DNA of 12,416 nucleotides. It comes from an uncultured Collinsella sp. GTDB lineage: Bacteria > Actinomycetota > Coriobacteriia > Coriobacteriales > Coriobacteriaceae. Where the stretch lies: the NCBI GenBank assembly GCA_900550835.1, contig URTP01000051.1:1-12416 (forward strand), given 5' to 3'. Below are positions 1 to 7,500 of this stretch, in pieces. A program made the translations under genes and the position numbers. A model generated the notes under the pieces. It made no database searches, was not told the DNA's origin, and worked only from the letters and a program-made list of their open reading frames with translations. How positions within the stretch are numbered: the stretch's first letter is position 1; each line of letters starts with the position of its first letter.

Positions 1-723
1 GGCGCCGTCCTGCGACGGCAGCTGCGAAACGGCTGCGGCGTCGGCCTGATCAAGACCCTCGTCCACCAGCTTGCCCAGCACGAGCGGGCGAATGCCGTGC
101 GGATCGCGGAATGCATAGAGCGCTTGCTCGTTGATGAGCGTCATGGCGTAGCCGCCGCGCACGAGCTCCATGGTCTTGCGAATGCCCTCGCGCAGATGGC
201 CCGTACGCTGGGTAAAGTAGCCGATGAGTTTGGTCGCGACCTCGGAATCCGAATTGGAGAGGAATGGCACGCCCAGCTCGATCAGCTGGCGGCGCAGCTC
301 GTCGGTGTTGACGAGGGTGCCGTTGTGAGCAAGCGCGATAATGACGCTGTTGATGGTAGAGAGGTGCGGCTGAGAGGCTTCCCAGCTCTTGGCGCCGGCG
401 GTGCCGTAGCGCACATGACCCACGGCCAGCTGGCCGGAGAGCGTCGACAGGTCGGCATTGGAGAACACGCGGTCGAGCAGGCCCAGATCCTTGCGGACCA
501 TAACCGTGCCGCCGTCACCCACGGCGATTCCCGCCGATTCCTGGCCACGGTGCTGCAGTGCACGCAGGCCAAAGTACGTCAGTCGAGCCACGTCGCGATC
601 GGGCGCCCATACGCCGAAAATGCCACATTCCTCATGCAGCTGGTCGGAGTCCGGATCATACGTCGACATGGTGTTCACCTGTCCCGCGGCACGCTCGGCC
701 GCGCGGATGGTTTCTTGAGACAT
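1..723 (-). CDS. purF: Amidophosphoribosyltransferase PurF, N-terminal part (runs off the left edge)
   Basis: First committed enzyme of de novo purine synthesis: it transfers ammonia from glutamine to PRPP, giving phosphoribosylamine in the cytosol. The 241 residues visible are the class II glutamine amidotransferase (Ntn hydrolase) domain; the phosphoribosyltransferase half lies beyond the window. Seen: EECGIFGV with candidate nucleophile Cys33, LQHRGQESAGI (56-66), GHVRYGTAG (102-110), AHNGTLVN (132-139), SDSEV (158-162) and FRDPHGIRPL (205-214), all PurF signatures. Cys33 must be freed by removal of a propeptide, here 32 residues from the ATG at 723 (preceded by GAGGGG, 5-nt spacer). A second ATG at 669, preceded by a weaker CAGGTG, would give a 14-residue propeptide. 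The gene is divergent from the CmpB-type gene, with a perfect TATAAT upstream. The identification is secure; the exact start is not. Confidence 0.96.
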   Translation of the reverse strand, partial: MSQETIRAAERAAGQVNTMSTYDPDSDQLHEECGIFGVWAPDRDVARLTYFGLRALQHRGQESAGIAVGDGGTVMVRKDLGLLDRVFSNADLSTLSGQLAVGHVRYGTAGAKSWEASQPHLSTINSVIIALAHNGTLVNTDELRRQLIELGVPFLSNSDSEVATKLIGYFTQRTGHLREGIRKTMELVRGGYAMTLINEQALYAFRDPHGIRPLVLGKLVDEGLDQADAAAVSQLPSQDGA

Positions 724-955
724 GGTATCCCCTCAGAGCCTCGTTTTTTTGGCGTTACCCGCCTTATTATACGCACGGCGCGACGTGCTCCCCAGCGCAT
801 GAGCAGCGCTTTTTAAAAGCCCACCGAGCTAATAATCAGTTTTGTTGCCAAACATTTTATCGGTCTGTCCAGTGCAAGCGCCCGCGCCCCCCAGATGGCC
901 GCTGCGTCCACCGTTGGGGATTACAAAGTTGCAATTGGGACGTTCGTCCTGTCTT
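724..955. other. Divergent intergenic region between purF and the CmpB-type gene
   Basis: This is most of the 287-bp gap separating two divergent genes. It contains the purF -10 box and leader. No convincing small ORF, RNA gene or purine-regulator operator was recognised. A short palindrome, GGACGTTCGTCC, lies just upstream of the plus-strand promoter and could be an operator or chance. Confidence 0.5.
766..771 (-). promoter_or_regulatory. Probable -10 box of purF
   Basis: A perfect TATAAT lies on the minus strand 42 bp upstream of the purF ATG. No good -35 is seen at the usual distance; the best match (CTGGGA) is poor. This may mean an activator is needed or that a different spacing is used. 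Confidence 0.55.
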
Positions 956-984
956 TTGGCAGGTCGGCGGCGTATCCTTATAAC
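956..984 (+). promoter_or_regulatory. Promoter of the CmpB-type membrane protein gene
   Basis: TTGGCA (956-961) and TATAAC (979-984) are separated by exactly 17 nt, a good sigma-70-type promoter. It would start transcription about 20 bp before the ATG at 1011, leaving room for the ribosome binding site AGAAAGG (6-nt spacer). Confidence 0.7.
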
Positions 985-1010
985 CTACAACAAAGCGAGA
1001 AAGGTTCTGT

Positions 1011-2240
1011 ATGGATCGAAACGAACTCGACCCCAGCGTCCCCAGCGCCACAGAGGTCAAGAAGATTCCCCTCATCATTAAGGTGTACGCCGTCCTGTGC
1101 ATCCTTTCCGGCGTGGGCACGCTCCCGTCGGTCGCTGCCTTTATGTGGCAGGTCATCACGGCACTTGTTAACGGCAACGCCACCGAAAAGCTCGGCGACA
1201 ACACGCTCGTCGCAGTCGGCCTTATCGTCGCCGGCATCATGCTCTCTGCGGCAAGTGCCGTCATCCTAATCATCTTTGGCCTGGACCTTATCAAAAACCA
1301 GCGCCGCAACGCCGCCCGCCTGTCCTACATCCTTATTGCATTCACCGTCGTCGAGCTTTTGGTCGACGTGATGCTCCAGGGCATCGGGCCCTTCCTGCTG
1401 CGTCCCGCGATCCAGCTCGGCATCCTTGTTGCACTTTCGGCAACCGTCGACCCCACGCTGCGTCAGGAGCGCGAACTGCAGCGCCGCCTGCAGGAGATGC
1501 TCGACCGCGACGCCGCCGCCGAGGGCATGCTCGGCCGCGATGAAACCGGCGAGGGCTACATCAAGCTCAACTACTTCAACCTGTTCTGGGTGTTCTTTGT
1601 CTGCTGCATACTCGGCCTGATCGCCGAGGACATCTGGCACATGACGGTCGACGACCCGGGCGTCTATCAGAACCGTGCCGGCATGCTGTTTGGCCCCTTC
1701 AGCCCCATCTACGGATTTGGCGCCGTGCTCATGACCATGGTGCTTAACCGCTTCTACAAAAAGAACCCCATCATCATTTTCCTGGTGAGCGCCCTGCTCG
1801 GCGCCAGCTTTGAGGTGTTCGTGGGCTGGTTTATGCAGACCGCGTTTGGCGTGGTCTCGTGGAGCTACTCGCACATAACGCTGTTCGGTTTGCCCGATCC
1901 GCTCGTGGTCCTCACGGGCGGACGCACCTGCACGGGCTTCGCCTGCCTGTGGGGCCTGGGCGGCCTCATCTGGATCAAGCTGCTGCTGCCGAGGCTGCTT
2001 AAGCTTATCAACAAGATCCCCTGGAAGAGCCGCTACTCGGCCACCGTCATCTTTACCGTTATCATGCTGGTCGACGGCGTCATGACGCTGCAGTCGCTCG
2101 ACTACTGGTACCAGCGCGTTAACGGCACGGAGCCGGACATTCCCGTCGCACAGTTCTACGGAGAGCACTTCGATAACGAGTACATGGAAAACCGCTTCCA
2201 GAGCATGACCATGAGCCCCAAGGATGCGACGCGCGTATAG
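1011..2240 (+). CDS. Polytopic membrane protein of the putative ABC-transporter type IV (CmpB-like, PF06541) family
   Basis: A 409-aa integral membrane protein of unproven function. Hydrophobic segments are seen at about 24-48, 66-92, 103-123, 128-145, 188-208, 224-245, 253-275, 308-330 and 343-362. A charged, helical cytoplasmic-type stretch at about 148-185 splits it into an N-terminal four-TM part and the C-terminal family domain. The family hallmark is visible: NRAGMLFGPFSPIYGFG (221-237) and the later GRTCTGFACLWG (304-315). Despite the family name, no ABC ATPase or solute-binding gene is adjacent, so a transporter role cannot be claimed. It is a single-gene transcript with its own promoter and a strong hairpin terminator 22 bp after the stop. 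The start is supported by AGAAAGG six bases upstream. Confidence 0.85.
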   Translation: MDRNELDPSVPSATEVKKIPLIIKVYAVLCILSGVGTLPSVAAFMWQVITALVNGNATEKLGDNTLVAVGLIVAGIMLSAASAVILIIFGLDLIKNQRRNAARLSYILIAFTVVELLVDVMLQGIGPFLLRPAIQLGILVALSATVDPTLRQERELQRRLQEMLDRDAAAEGMLGRDETGEGYIKLNYFNLFWVFFVCCILGLIAEDIWHMTVDDPGVYQNRAGMLFGPFSPIYGFGAVLMTMVLNRFYKKNPIIIFLVSALLGASFEVFVGWFMQTAFGVVSWSYSHITLFGLPDPLVVLTGGRTCTGFACLWGLGGLIWIKLLLPRLLKLINKIPWKSRYSATVIFTVIMLVDGVMTLQSLDYWYQRVNGTEPDIPVAQFYGEHFDNEYMENRFQSMTMSPKDATRV

Positions 2241-2261
2241 CGCTCACCGCGCCCAAAACGC

Positions 2262-2305
2262 AAAATGCCCGCCGGTATCACATGTACCGGTGGGCATTTT
2301 TATAA
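2262..2305 (+). terminator. Rho-independent terminator, probably bidirectional
   Basis: AAAATGCCCGCCGGTA (2262-2277) pairs with TACCGGTGGGCATTTT (2285-2300) around a 7-nt loop, followed by a T run. All 16 positions pair in plus-strand RNA, with one G-U. In minus-strand RNA the same position is an A-C mismatch, so the structure is best for the CmpB-type gene. It lies between convergent genes and can probably also stop the MoaE-like transcript. Confidence 0.92.
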
Positions 2306-2330
2306 ACGATCCTTCTATCGACGCAATCCT

Positions 2331-2747
2331 CTATGCCTCGCGCTCGACCTCACTCACGCATTCGTTCTTGATGGTGCCAACGAGCGCCTGCAGTGCATCG
2401 ACCACGTGTGGGCGAATGTCCCCGCCGATAAGCACGAGCATGATGTCGTCACCTACGGTAAGCTCGCCGCTTGCCAGCCACACGCGCACATAGCCGATAC
2501 CCGGCATCGCGCGCGTGGCCTCGATAGCAGACCGTACCTTTTCGGCGTCGTAGTCAAAGACCATGCCGCCCACCCTGTGGCCTGGCGCCACGCCATCGGT
2601 CTCGACTCCGCGCACCTCGGCCTTGGGCGTCGCGCGCACCACACCGTTATGCGTCAGATACATCCCACAGCCTGCCGCCGAAGCATCGGCCTTGGCCTCG
2701 CGCAGCCAAGCATCAATCGAAGGCATCAATTTGCCACTCTCGAGCAT
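2331..2747 (-). CDS. Divergent MoaE-like protein (molybdopterin synthase large-subunit fold)
   Basis: A 138-aa protein. The order of elements matches MoaE: a short lead, a G-x-Y-L-T-x-N-G-x-V-R strand (about 28-38, cf. GAVVTFxGxVR), an intervening strand and helix, then VRVWLASGELTVGDDIMLVLIGG (about 87-109 region, cf. the HRxGxLxxGDxxVxV part of MoaE) and a closing helix with Lys127. In active MoaE two lysines act at the active site, in a YLK...WKxE arrangement; only the first has a counterpart here, and the HR after the GD strand is missing too. It may be an inactive or repurposed paralogue rather than a molybdenum cofactor enzyme. No moaD or other cofactor gene is nearby. Of two tandem ATGs, the second (2747) is better spaced from GGGAG (5 nt). 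Last gene of the probable purE-srtB unit. Confidence 0.72.
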   Translation of the reverse strand: MLESGKLMPSIDAWLREAKADASAAGCGMYLTHNGVVRATPKAEVRGVETDGVAPGHRVGGMVFDYDAEKVRSAIEATRAMPGIGYVRVWLASGELTVGDDIMLVLIGGDIRPHVVDALQALVGTIKNECVSEVEREA

Positions 2748-2768
2748 CATTTCTCCCTTACCGTCGTC

Positions 2769-2805
2769 GAGTAGCCAATTTGGGACGGGGCCTTTTTAGC
2801 TACTC
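2769..2805. repeat. Short inverted-repeat element between the sortase and MoaE-like genes
   Basis: GAGTAGC (2769-2775) and GCTACTC (2799-2805) form a perfect 7-bp inverted repeat flanking a 23-nt core with TTGGGACGGGGCC and a T run. It fills the gap between two co-directional genes. It could be a dispersed intergenic repeat of this genus or a weak RNA hairpin; only one copy is seen in the window. Confidence 0.4.
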
Positions 2806-2814
2806 TCGAACAAC

Positions 2815-3813
2815 TTATTCCTCGACCGGCGTGAGCACCATGACGGCGCGTGTGTTGCTCAGCGACAGCGAACGACAGGTCACGAGCGTTACAACCTTGG
2901 TTGCCGAAGCGGCACGATCGGTGGCATCACTCGCCACGGCAGAGGCACCGTCGAACATCTCGGACAGGTAGTTCTTGAGCCCGTCATCGCCCTCAAAATT
3001 GGGCGTGCGCGCCTTGGCATACGTGTCCTCGACAACTTTGGTCGCCAGTGGTCGCAGCTTATACGTAGCATCCCGTGTGATGTAATACACAAACTCGATG
3101 CTATCGAACGTCGCCTGATCAGTGGTGTCCGAAATCACGTTGAACATCGACCCATCGTTCATATGGTGGCCGTAGATCGTGGTCTGCTGGTCGACCATTC
3201 CCGGCGCGGTGTCATCGCTATCCAGGAAAATAGCACCGGACGCGTTAGCCGTTCCGTCGAACAGCGTGTTGAGGTATTTGGAGTTGTTGTTGGTCTGCAC
3301 CACGGGATAGTTGATGTTGGTTCCCGGCACGTAAATCCAACCCACAATCTCGGGGTTCGTCTGAGCAAGCGCATCAAAGTCGATAATCGGCACGCCGCTG
3401 GCGTCCTTATCGCTTACATATTGCTTCTCGATTTTCTGATACGAATCGCTCGCCTGCTTATAGCCAATCTGGGCATTAATAAAAATAGCGGCGGCGGCGA
3501 CAATCAGACCGATACCGATGATGATGAGCAGAATGGGAATAATGGAACGGCGCTTTTTGCGCGGCGGCTCGGTGCAATCCGACGGCGCGGCATGCGATGA
3601 AGACCGGGGCGGCTTCTTAGCGGAGCTATAAGACGAAGGACGATATGCGGCCGGCGCGTCCTGTCGACGATGCGTCGCCGGTGTTACGGGGCGCGGCGCG
3701 CGCGGCTGCTGAGGAGAGGATGTCCGACCCTGCTGTGCCGCACGGGCAGCACCCGGCTTCGACGGATCGGGAATCTGAGAAGCCTTGAATCGTTTTCCCT
3801 GATAATCGGACAT
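2815..3813 (-). CDS. Class B sortase with a long proline- and arginine-rich cytoplasmic N-terminus
   Basis: A 332-aa membrane-anchored cysteine transpeptidase that would cut surface proteins at a sorting motif and join them to the wall or to a pilin. An N-terminal, basic, Pro/Ser/Arg-rich tail (about 1-89) precedes one TM segment (about 90-113, after PPRKKRR). The extracellular catalytic domain has IYGHHM with candidate catalytic His216, TLVTC with Cys313 and the downstream Arg322 in NTRAVMVL. The helix-bearing insertion before the last strands (about 273-290) is typical of class B. The start has AAGGAG four bases upstream. It lies 35 bp after purE and is probably co-transcribed with it. The nearest surface-protein substrate in view is the GH31 enzyme about 700 bp upstream. 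The tail is longer than usual for sortases and its role is unknown. Confidence 0.93.
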   Translation of the reverse strand: MSDYQGKRFKASQIPDPSKPGAARAAQQGRTSSPQQPRAPRPVTPATHRRQDAPAAYRPSSYSSAKKPPRSSSHAAPSDCTEPPRKKRRSIIPILLIIIGIGLIVAAAAIFINAQIGYKQASDSYQKIEKQYVSDKDASGVPIIDFDALAQTNPEIVGWIYVPGTNINYPVVQTNNNSKYLNTLFDGTANASGAIFLDSDDTAPGMVDQQTTIYGHHMNDGSMFNVISDTTDQATFDSIEFVYYITRDATYKLRPLATKVVEDTYAKARTPNFEGDDGLKNYLSEMFDGASAVASDATDRAASATKVVTLVTCRSLSLSNTRAVMVLTPVEE

Positions 3814-3848
3814 GGCTCTCCTTATACTGCGGTGAAACGGCGGAACGC

Positions 3849-4313
3849 TTAGGCGTCAGCCATCTCCTGCTTCATCTTCTCGATAACCTTGCGGTACTCG
3901 GGGTCGCAAGCACCCAGAATCTGTGTGGCATAGATGGCGGCGTTCTTGGCGCCGTTGATGGCAACGCAGGCCACGGGCACGCCCGAAGGCATCTGCACCA
4001 TCGACAGCAGCGAATCCATGCCGCCCAGGTCACTCGTCTTCATAGGCACGCCGATAACCGGCAGCGGCGTAAAGGCAGCCACGACACCACCCAAGTGGGC
4101 GGCCTTGCCGGCAGCGGCGATAATCACTTTGATACCGCGATCGGCGGCAGTCGAAGCCCACTCGTGGACCTTCGCCGGTGTGCGGTGTGCGCTCGCAATG
4201 ACAAGCTCATAGGGCACGCCCAGCGCCTCGAGCTCGGCGGTGCAACCTTCCATAACGCCCAGATCGGACTTGGAACCCATGATGATCCCGACAACCGGCT
4301 TTTGATCTGCCAT
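3849..4313 (-). CDS. purE: N5-carboxyaminoimidazole ribonucleotide mutase PurE
   Basis: A 154-aa cytosolic enzyme of de novo purine synthesis that moves the carboxyl group of N5-CAIR to give CAIR (class I; class II enzymes use AIR and CO2 directly). Motifs seen: GSKSD (13-17), SAHRTP (41-46, containing the conserved His43), GKAAHLGG (69-76) and MDSLLSMVQMPSGVPVA (99-115 region). Length is normal for the family. The usual GG-AAHLPG loop reads GK-AAHLGG here, a change worth noting near the substrate pocket. purK is not in the window, so class I is assumed from sequence style. The ATG at 4313 follows a perfect AGGAGG with a 9-nt spacer; an in-frame TTG six bases upstream would sit only 3 nt from it and is not the start. 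It probably leads a purE-srtB-moaE-like transcript. Confidence 0.96.
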   Translation of the reverse strand: MADQKPVVGIIMGSKSDLGVMEGCTAELEALGVPYELVIASAHRTPAKVHEWASTAADRGIKVIIAAAGKAAHLGGVVAAFTPLPVIGVPMKTSDLGGMDSLLSMVQMPSGVPVACVAINGAKNAAIYATQILGACDPEYRKVIEKMKQEMADA

Positions 4314-4322
4314 AAACAAAGA

Positions 4323-4328
4323 CCTCCT
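4323..4328 (-). promoter_or_regulatory. Ribosome binding site of purE (decides the start)
   Basis: AGGAGG on the minus strand, nine bases before the ATG at 4313. It rules out the TTG at 4319, which would be only three bases away. Confidence 0.85.
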
Positions 4329-4379
4329 GTTGAGAGCGGCGACGCGGCGGATCCGCGACCCTTAACTGCAAATAAATCA

Positions 4380-4385
4380 AGTATA
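4380..4385 (-). promoter_or_regulatory. Probable -10 box of purE
   Basis: TATACT on the minus strand, about 65 bp upstream of the purE ATG and downstream of the GH31 terminator, so purE can be transcribed independently. A partial -35 (CGAACA, 16-nt spacer) is weak. Confidence 0.5.
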
Positions 4386-4468
4386 GCCGCCGATGCTGAT
4401 GTGTTCGGCGGGAGACGGAACGCTTTGCGAGATTAGGGCCGAAGGGTCGGAGCTTTCTGCCTACATTC

Positions 4469-4512
4469 AAAAAGCGTGCCCACCGTCCTTGGGTGGGGCG
4501 GCGGGCACGCTT
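4469..4512 (-). terminator. Rho-independent terminator of the GH31 gene
   Basis: On the minus strand AAGCGTGCCCGCCG pairs with CGGTGGGCACGCTT over 14 bp with a single G-U, around a 13-nt loop, followed by TTTTT. It begins about 19 bp after the GH31 stop and separates that transcript from purE. Confidence 0.92.
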
Positions 4513-4530
4513 GCTTAGCTGTTGCTGGGG

Positions 4531-7500
4531 CTACTTAGCCTTGCTGCGACGATGGAAGAAAGCGCCGATCGCGGCGATGATGGCGCCAAGACCACCGACG
4601 GTCGCGACGGTCGCCGCCGTCTGGTCTCCGGTATTGGGAATCGCCGAACCGTTCTTCTTGCTGCCCTGGGCCTTGTCGCCTGCGGGCTTGCCCGCCTGGT
4701 TGCCGCCGTTCGAGCCATTGCCGGAACCCTGGTTGCCCGAGCCGCCCTGGTTGCCGGAATCGGCATCCTTGAGGCTCTCAATGGCCAGCTTGAGCTGGCC
4801 ATAGGCCGCCTGGATCTGGGTGTCGGAAGCATCCTCATCACCCAAGACGTCCTCGGCGTAGGTAATGGCATCCGTCAGGGCCTTGACAGACTCGGCCGTC
4901 TTGCCCCTGGTGTCAGTCTCCTTCGCCTGCTTGACCAGAGCCTTGAGCTGCTTCTTAGTCGGATTCTCGACCGGGGCCACCGGGGTCTTCTCGAGCGCGC
5001 CGCGGGCGCTCTCGAGCGCCCTGAGCGCCTGGTCGACCTCGTCCTGCGTGGCGTTCTCGTCACTCAAGATGGCGCGGGCGCTCGCCAGGGCGTTCTCGAG
5101 CGCCGTCCAGGAGGCCTCGGTGTAGTCACCGGCCTTGAGGTCGCCGGCAGCAACCTCGGCATCAACCTTTTCGATCGCGGTAGCGAGATCATCCTTCGCC
5201 ACCGGATCGGGGACGGCCGTACCGTAGAACTTGAGCTCCGCCATGCTGCAGTAGGCATCAACGTCGCCACCGCCGGCGTGAATCACCTTGACGGTCACGT
5301 AGCGACCGCGCGCGGCGCCAAAGCTCATCTGCTTCCAGTCGCCACGGTCGGTGAGCACGCGGCCGTCGTTGTCGAAGGCGAACGTACCCATCGACGCGGC
5401 GGTGCCCATCTCATAACCGTCGGCAGTGTCGGAGACCAGTATCTCGGCCTCGAAGATATCGCCGTTAGTGCCGCCGTCCTGGCGCGGCAGGAATGTAACG
5501 TCGGTGAGATCGTAGTCGCGGCCCAGGTCGACACTCAGATACTGGGGCATACCGGTCCCATGGGCCCAGTCGCTGTGCCAAAGCGTCCGCTCGTCGCCGT
5601 CGAGAGCGTTGACGGCGTTGCTGCCCTCGTAGTCGGCCTCACTCGAGAAGTCGGCCACCTTGACGTTCTTGCGGTTCTCGGGCGTGTTGATGAGGATCTT
5701 CTCATCGACAGGGCGCATCTTGAGGCCGTCGATTGCCTTCTCGATCTTGGCAGTGGCGTCTGCGACATCCTTCTTGCTATAGCTGCCCTGGCCGCTGTCG
5801 AGGAGCTTCCGAGCCGCCTCGACCGCAGTGGTGAGAGCTGCATAGGAATCCTTGGTGTAGACGGACTCGCTGTAGCCCGCGGCCTTGGAAAGCGCTGCCA
5901 CGAGCGCAGAGGTATCGACACCAGCCTTGACCTCGACCTCATAGGATGCGGTCTTGGAGGGGTCGAGTACCGACGCCACCGTGATCTTTGCCTTGCCGGC
6001 CTTGTTGGCACGCAGGTAGTAGCTCACGCTATCGCCAGCCTGAACAGCGGAGACGCTTACCACAGAGGGGTCGGAGCTCTCGACCGTCACATAGGGGTAG
6101 CCAGCGCTCTCAGGCGTAGCCTTGGCGTCGACGGGCGTAATGTCGCCTTCAAAGAACTCGGTCTGGTTCTTGCCTAGCTCGACACCCTCGATGGCCTCGA
6201 CACCCTGCGTGTAGTTGAAGTTGACCTCACGCAGTGTGAGCATCTGGTCACCCGATGCCTCAAGCGGCGTGACCTCGACCTTGGTCGCCTTCTTGCCCTT
6301 GTTCTCGGCAGAGAGGTCAAAGGCGTAGCGAGCCAGGAAGGAATCGTACTCCCCGCCCGCGAACTCTTGGATCGAGCCATCCTCGAACGTCACGACGGCC
6401 TTGATCTTCTGTACGGTTCCGTTGCCGCCGTTGCGGTTAACGACCTCGACGCTATCGAGTTTCGACGGCGTCTTAAATGCGAATGTCATCGTGGTGGGAA
6501 GCTTCACGTAACTCGGTAGCTTACCCTCGCTGTCCCAGTTGCCACTCCAGTTCCACAGGAACTCAAAGCCGTTGTCGCCCTCGTTATTATCGAACAGCGC
6601 GTTATAGCTCTTCTGCTGGATAAGTTTCTCGACGTTGGTCCCGTCGTCGGTCGTGAGCTCATCGTTGGTCATCGTGATGTTGAAGGCATCCTGGGCGTAC
6701 TCGGCGACCGTTGGCTGAGGAACGTCCGGTATCGTCACCGTGCCGTCGCTCGCAAACTCAAGTGCGTCGCATGCCGGGCCGATAAGCCAAGATGTCGAGG
6801 GCAGTTCGACCTTTCCGGCGGTCTTGGCCTTGAGCTTGAAACTCGCCACCGCGCCAGTACCGTTGTAGAGCTTGCCATCGCCGCGGTTGGCAAAGGCGAG
6901 ATTGATAGTCTGCGTTCCGTCCACGAACTGGACCTTCTCGCGAGACAGGTTCTCCATGCCGGCAGTCGAGCCGTCCTGCGCGATGCTCTCGGACACAAAC
7001 TCGAACTGGTCGCTCTTGAAGTTGACGAGGGCGCCCAGGGCGTTGACGTTCTTGGCGTCGGCCGCATAGACATCAACGGTGATCTCATCACCGGCCTCGA
7101 CCTCGGTCTTGCTCGGAATCACCGCGAGCGAACCTGCGACCTTGCCCTTTTGTTTAGTGCCGCCGTCAAGACCCGCCATGGTGAACGAGTAATCGTAGAC
7201 GTCGTAAACGCCGTTATCGTTGAGGTCGGCGAAGTGGTCGCGGATCTGCGAACCGAACGTCGGGGTATCGGGCTCGCGATTCTCGAGGCCCAGATAGTTC
7301 TTCATGTTGGAGTAGTCTCCGTCGGAGATCGTGGCCTTGTTGAGGTTGGAGCCCACGGCGAAGCCATCCGTGCCGTCGGTCTTGTAGATGGCAATCTCGG
7401 ACGCGGAGAAGAAATTGCCGACCGAGGCGAGCGGTGTCATGCGCACGTAACGGGCGGCCACGGTGCCGTCAAACGCTACCGTCTTACAATCAGCGGAACG

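Noticed and set aside
97..816. A 239-codon plus-strand frame opposite purF
   Set aside because: The minus strand encodes the purF amidotransferase motifs through the same bases.
1266..2168. A 300-codon minus-strand frame opposite the CmpB-type gene
   Set aside because: It is His/Gln/Asp-rich without pattern, opposite membrane helices that carry the family motif.
4314..4319. TTG codon upstream of purE as the start
   Set aside because: Only three bases from the AGGAGG; the ATG at 4313 has normal spacing and matches family length.
2331..4641. GH31, purE, sortase and MoaE-like genes as one operon
   Set aside because: A strong terminator at 4469-4512 and a likely purE -10 box at 4380-4385 separate the GH31 gene from the rest.
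4522..6177. A 551-codon open frame on the plus strand opposite the GH31 gene
   Set aside because: It is antisense to clear FIVAR, discoidin and sorting-signal coding sequence, shows no recognisable domain, and its composition follows from the GC-biased codons of the real gene.
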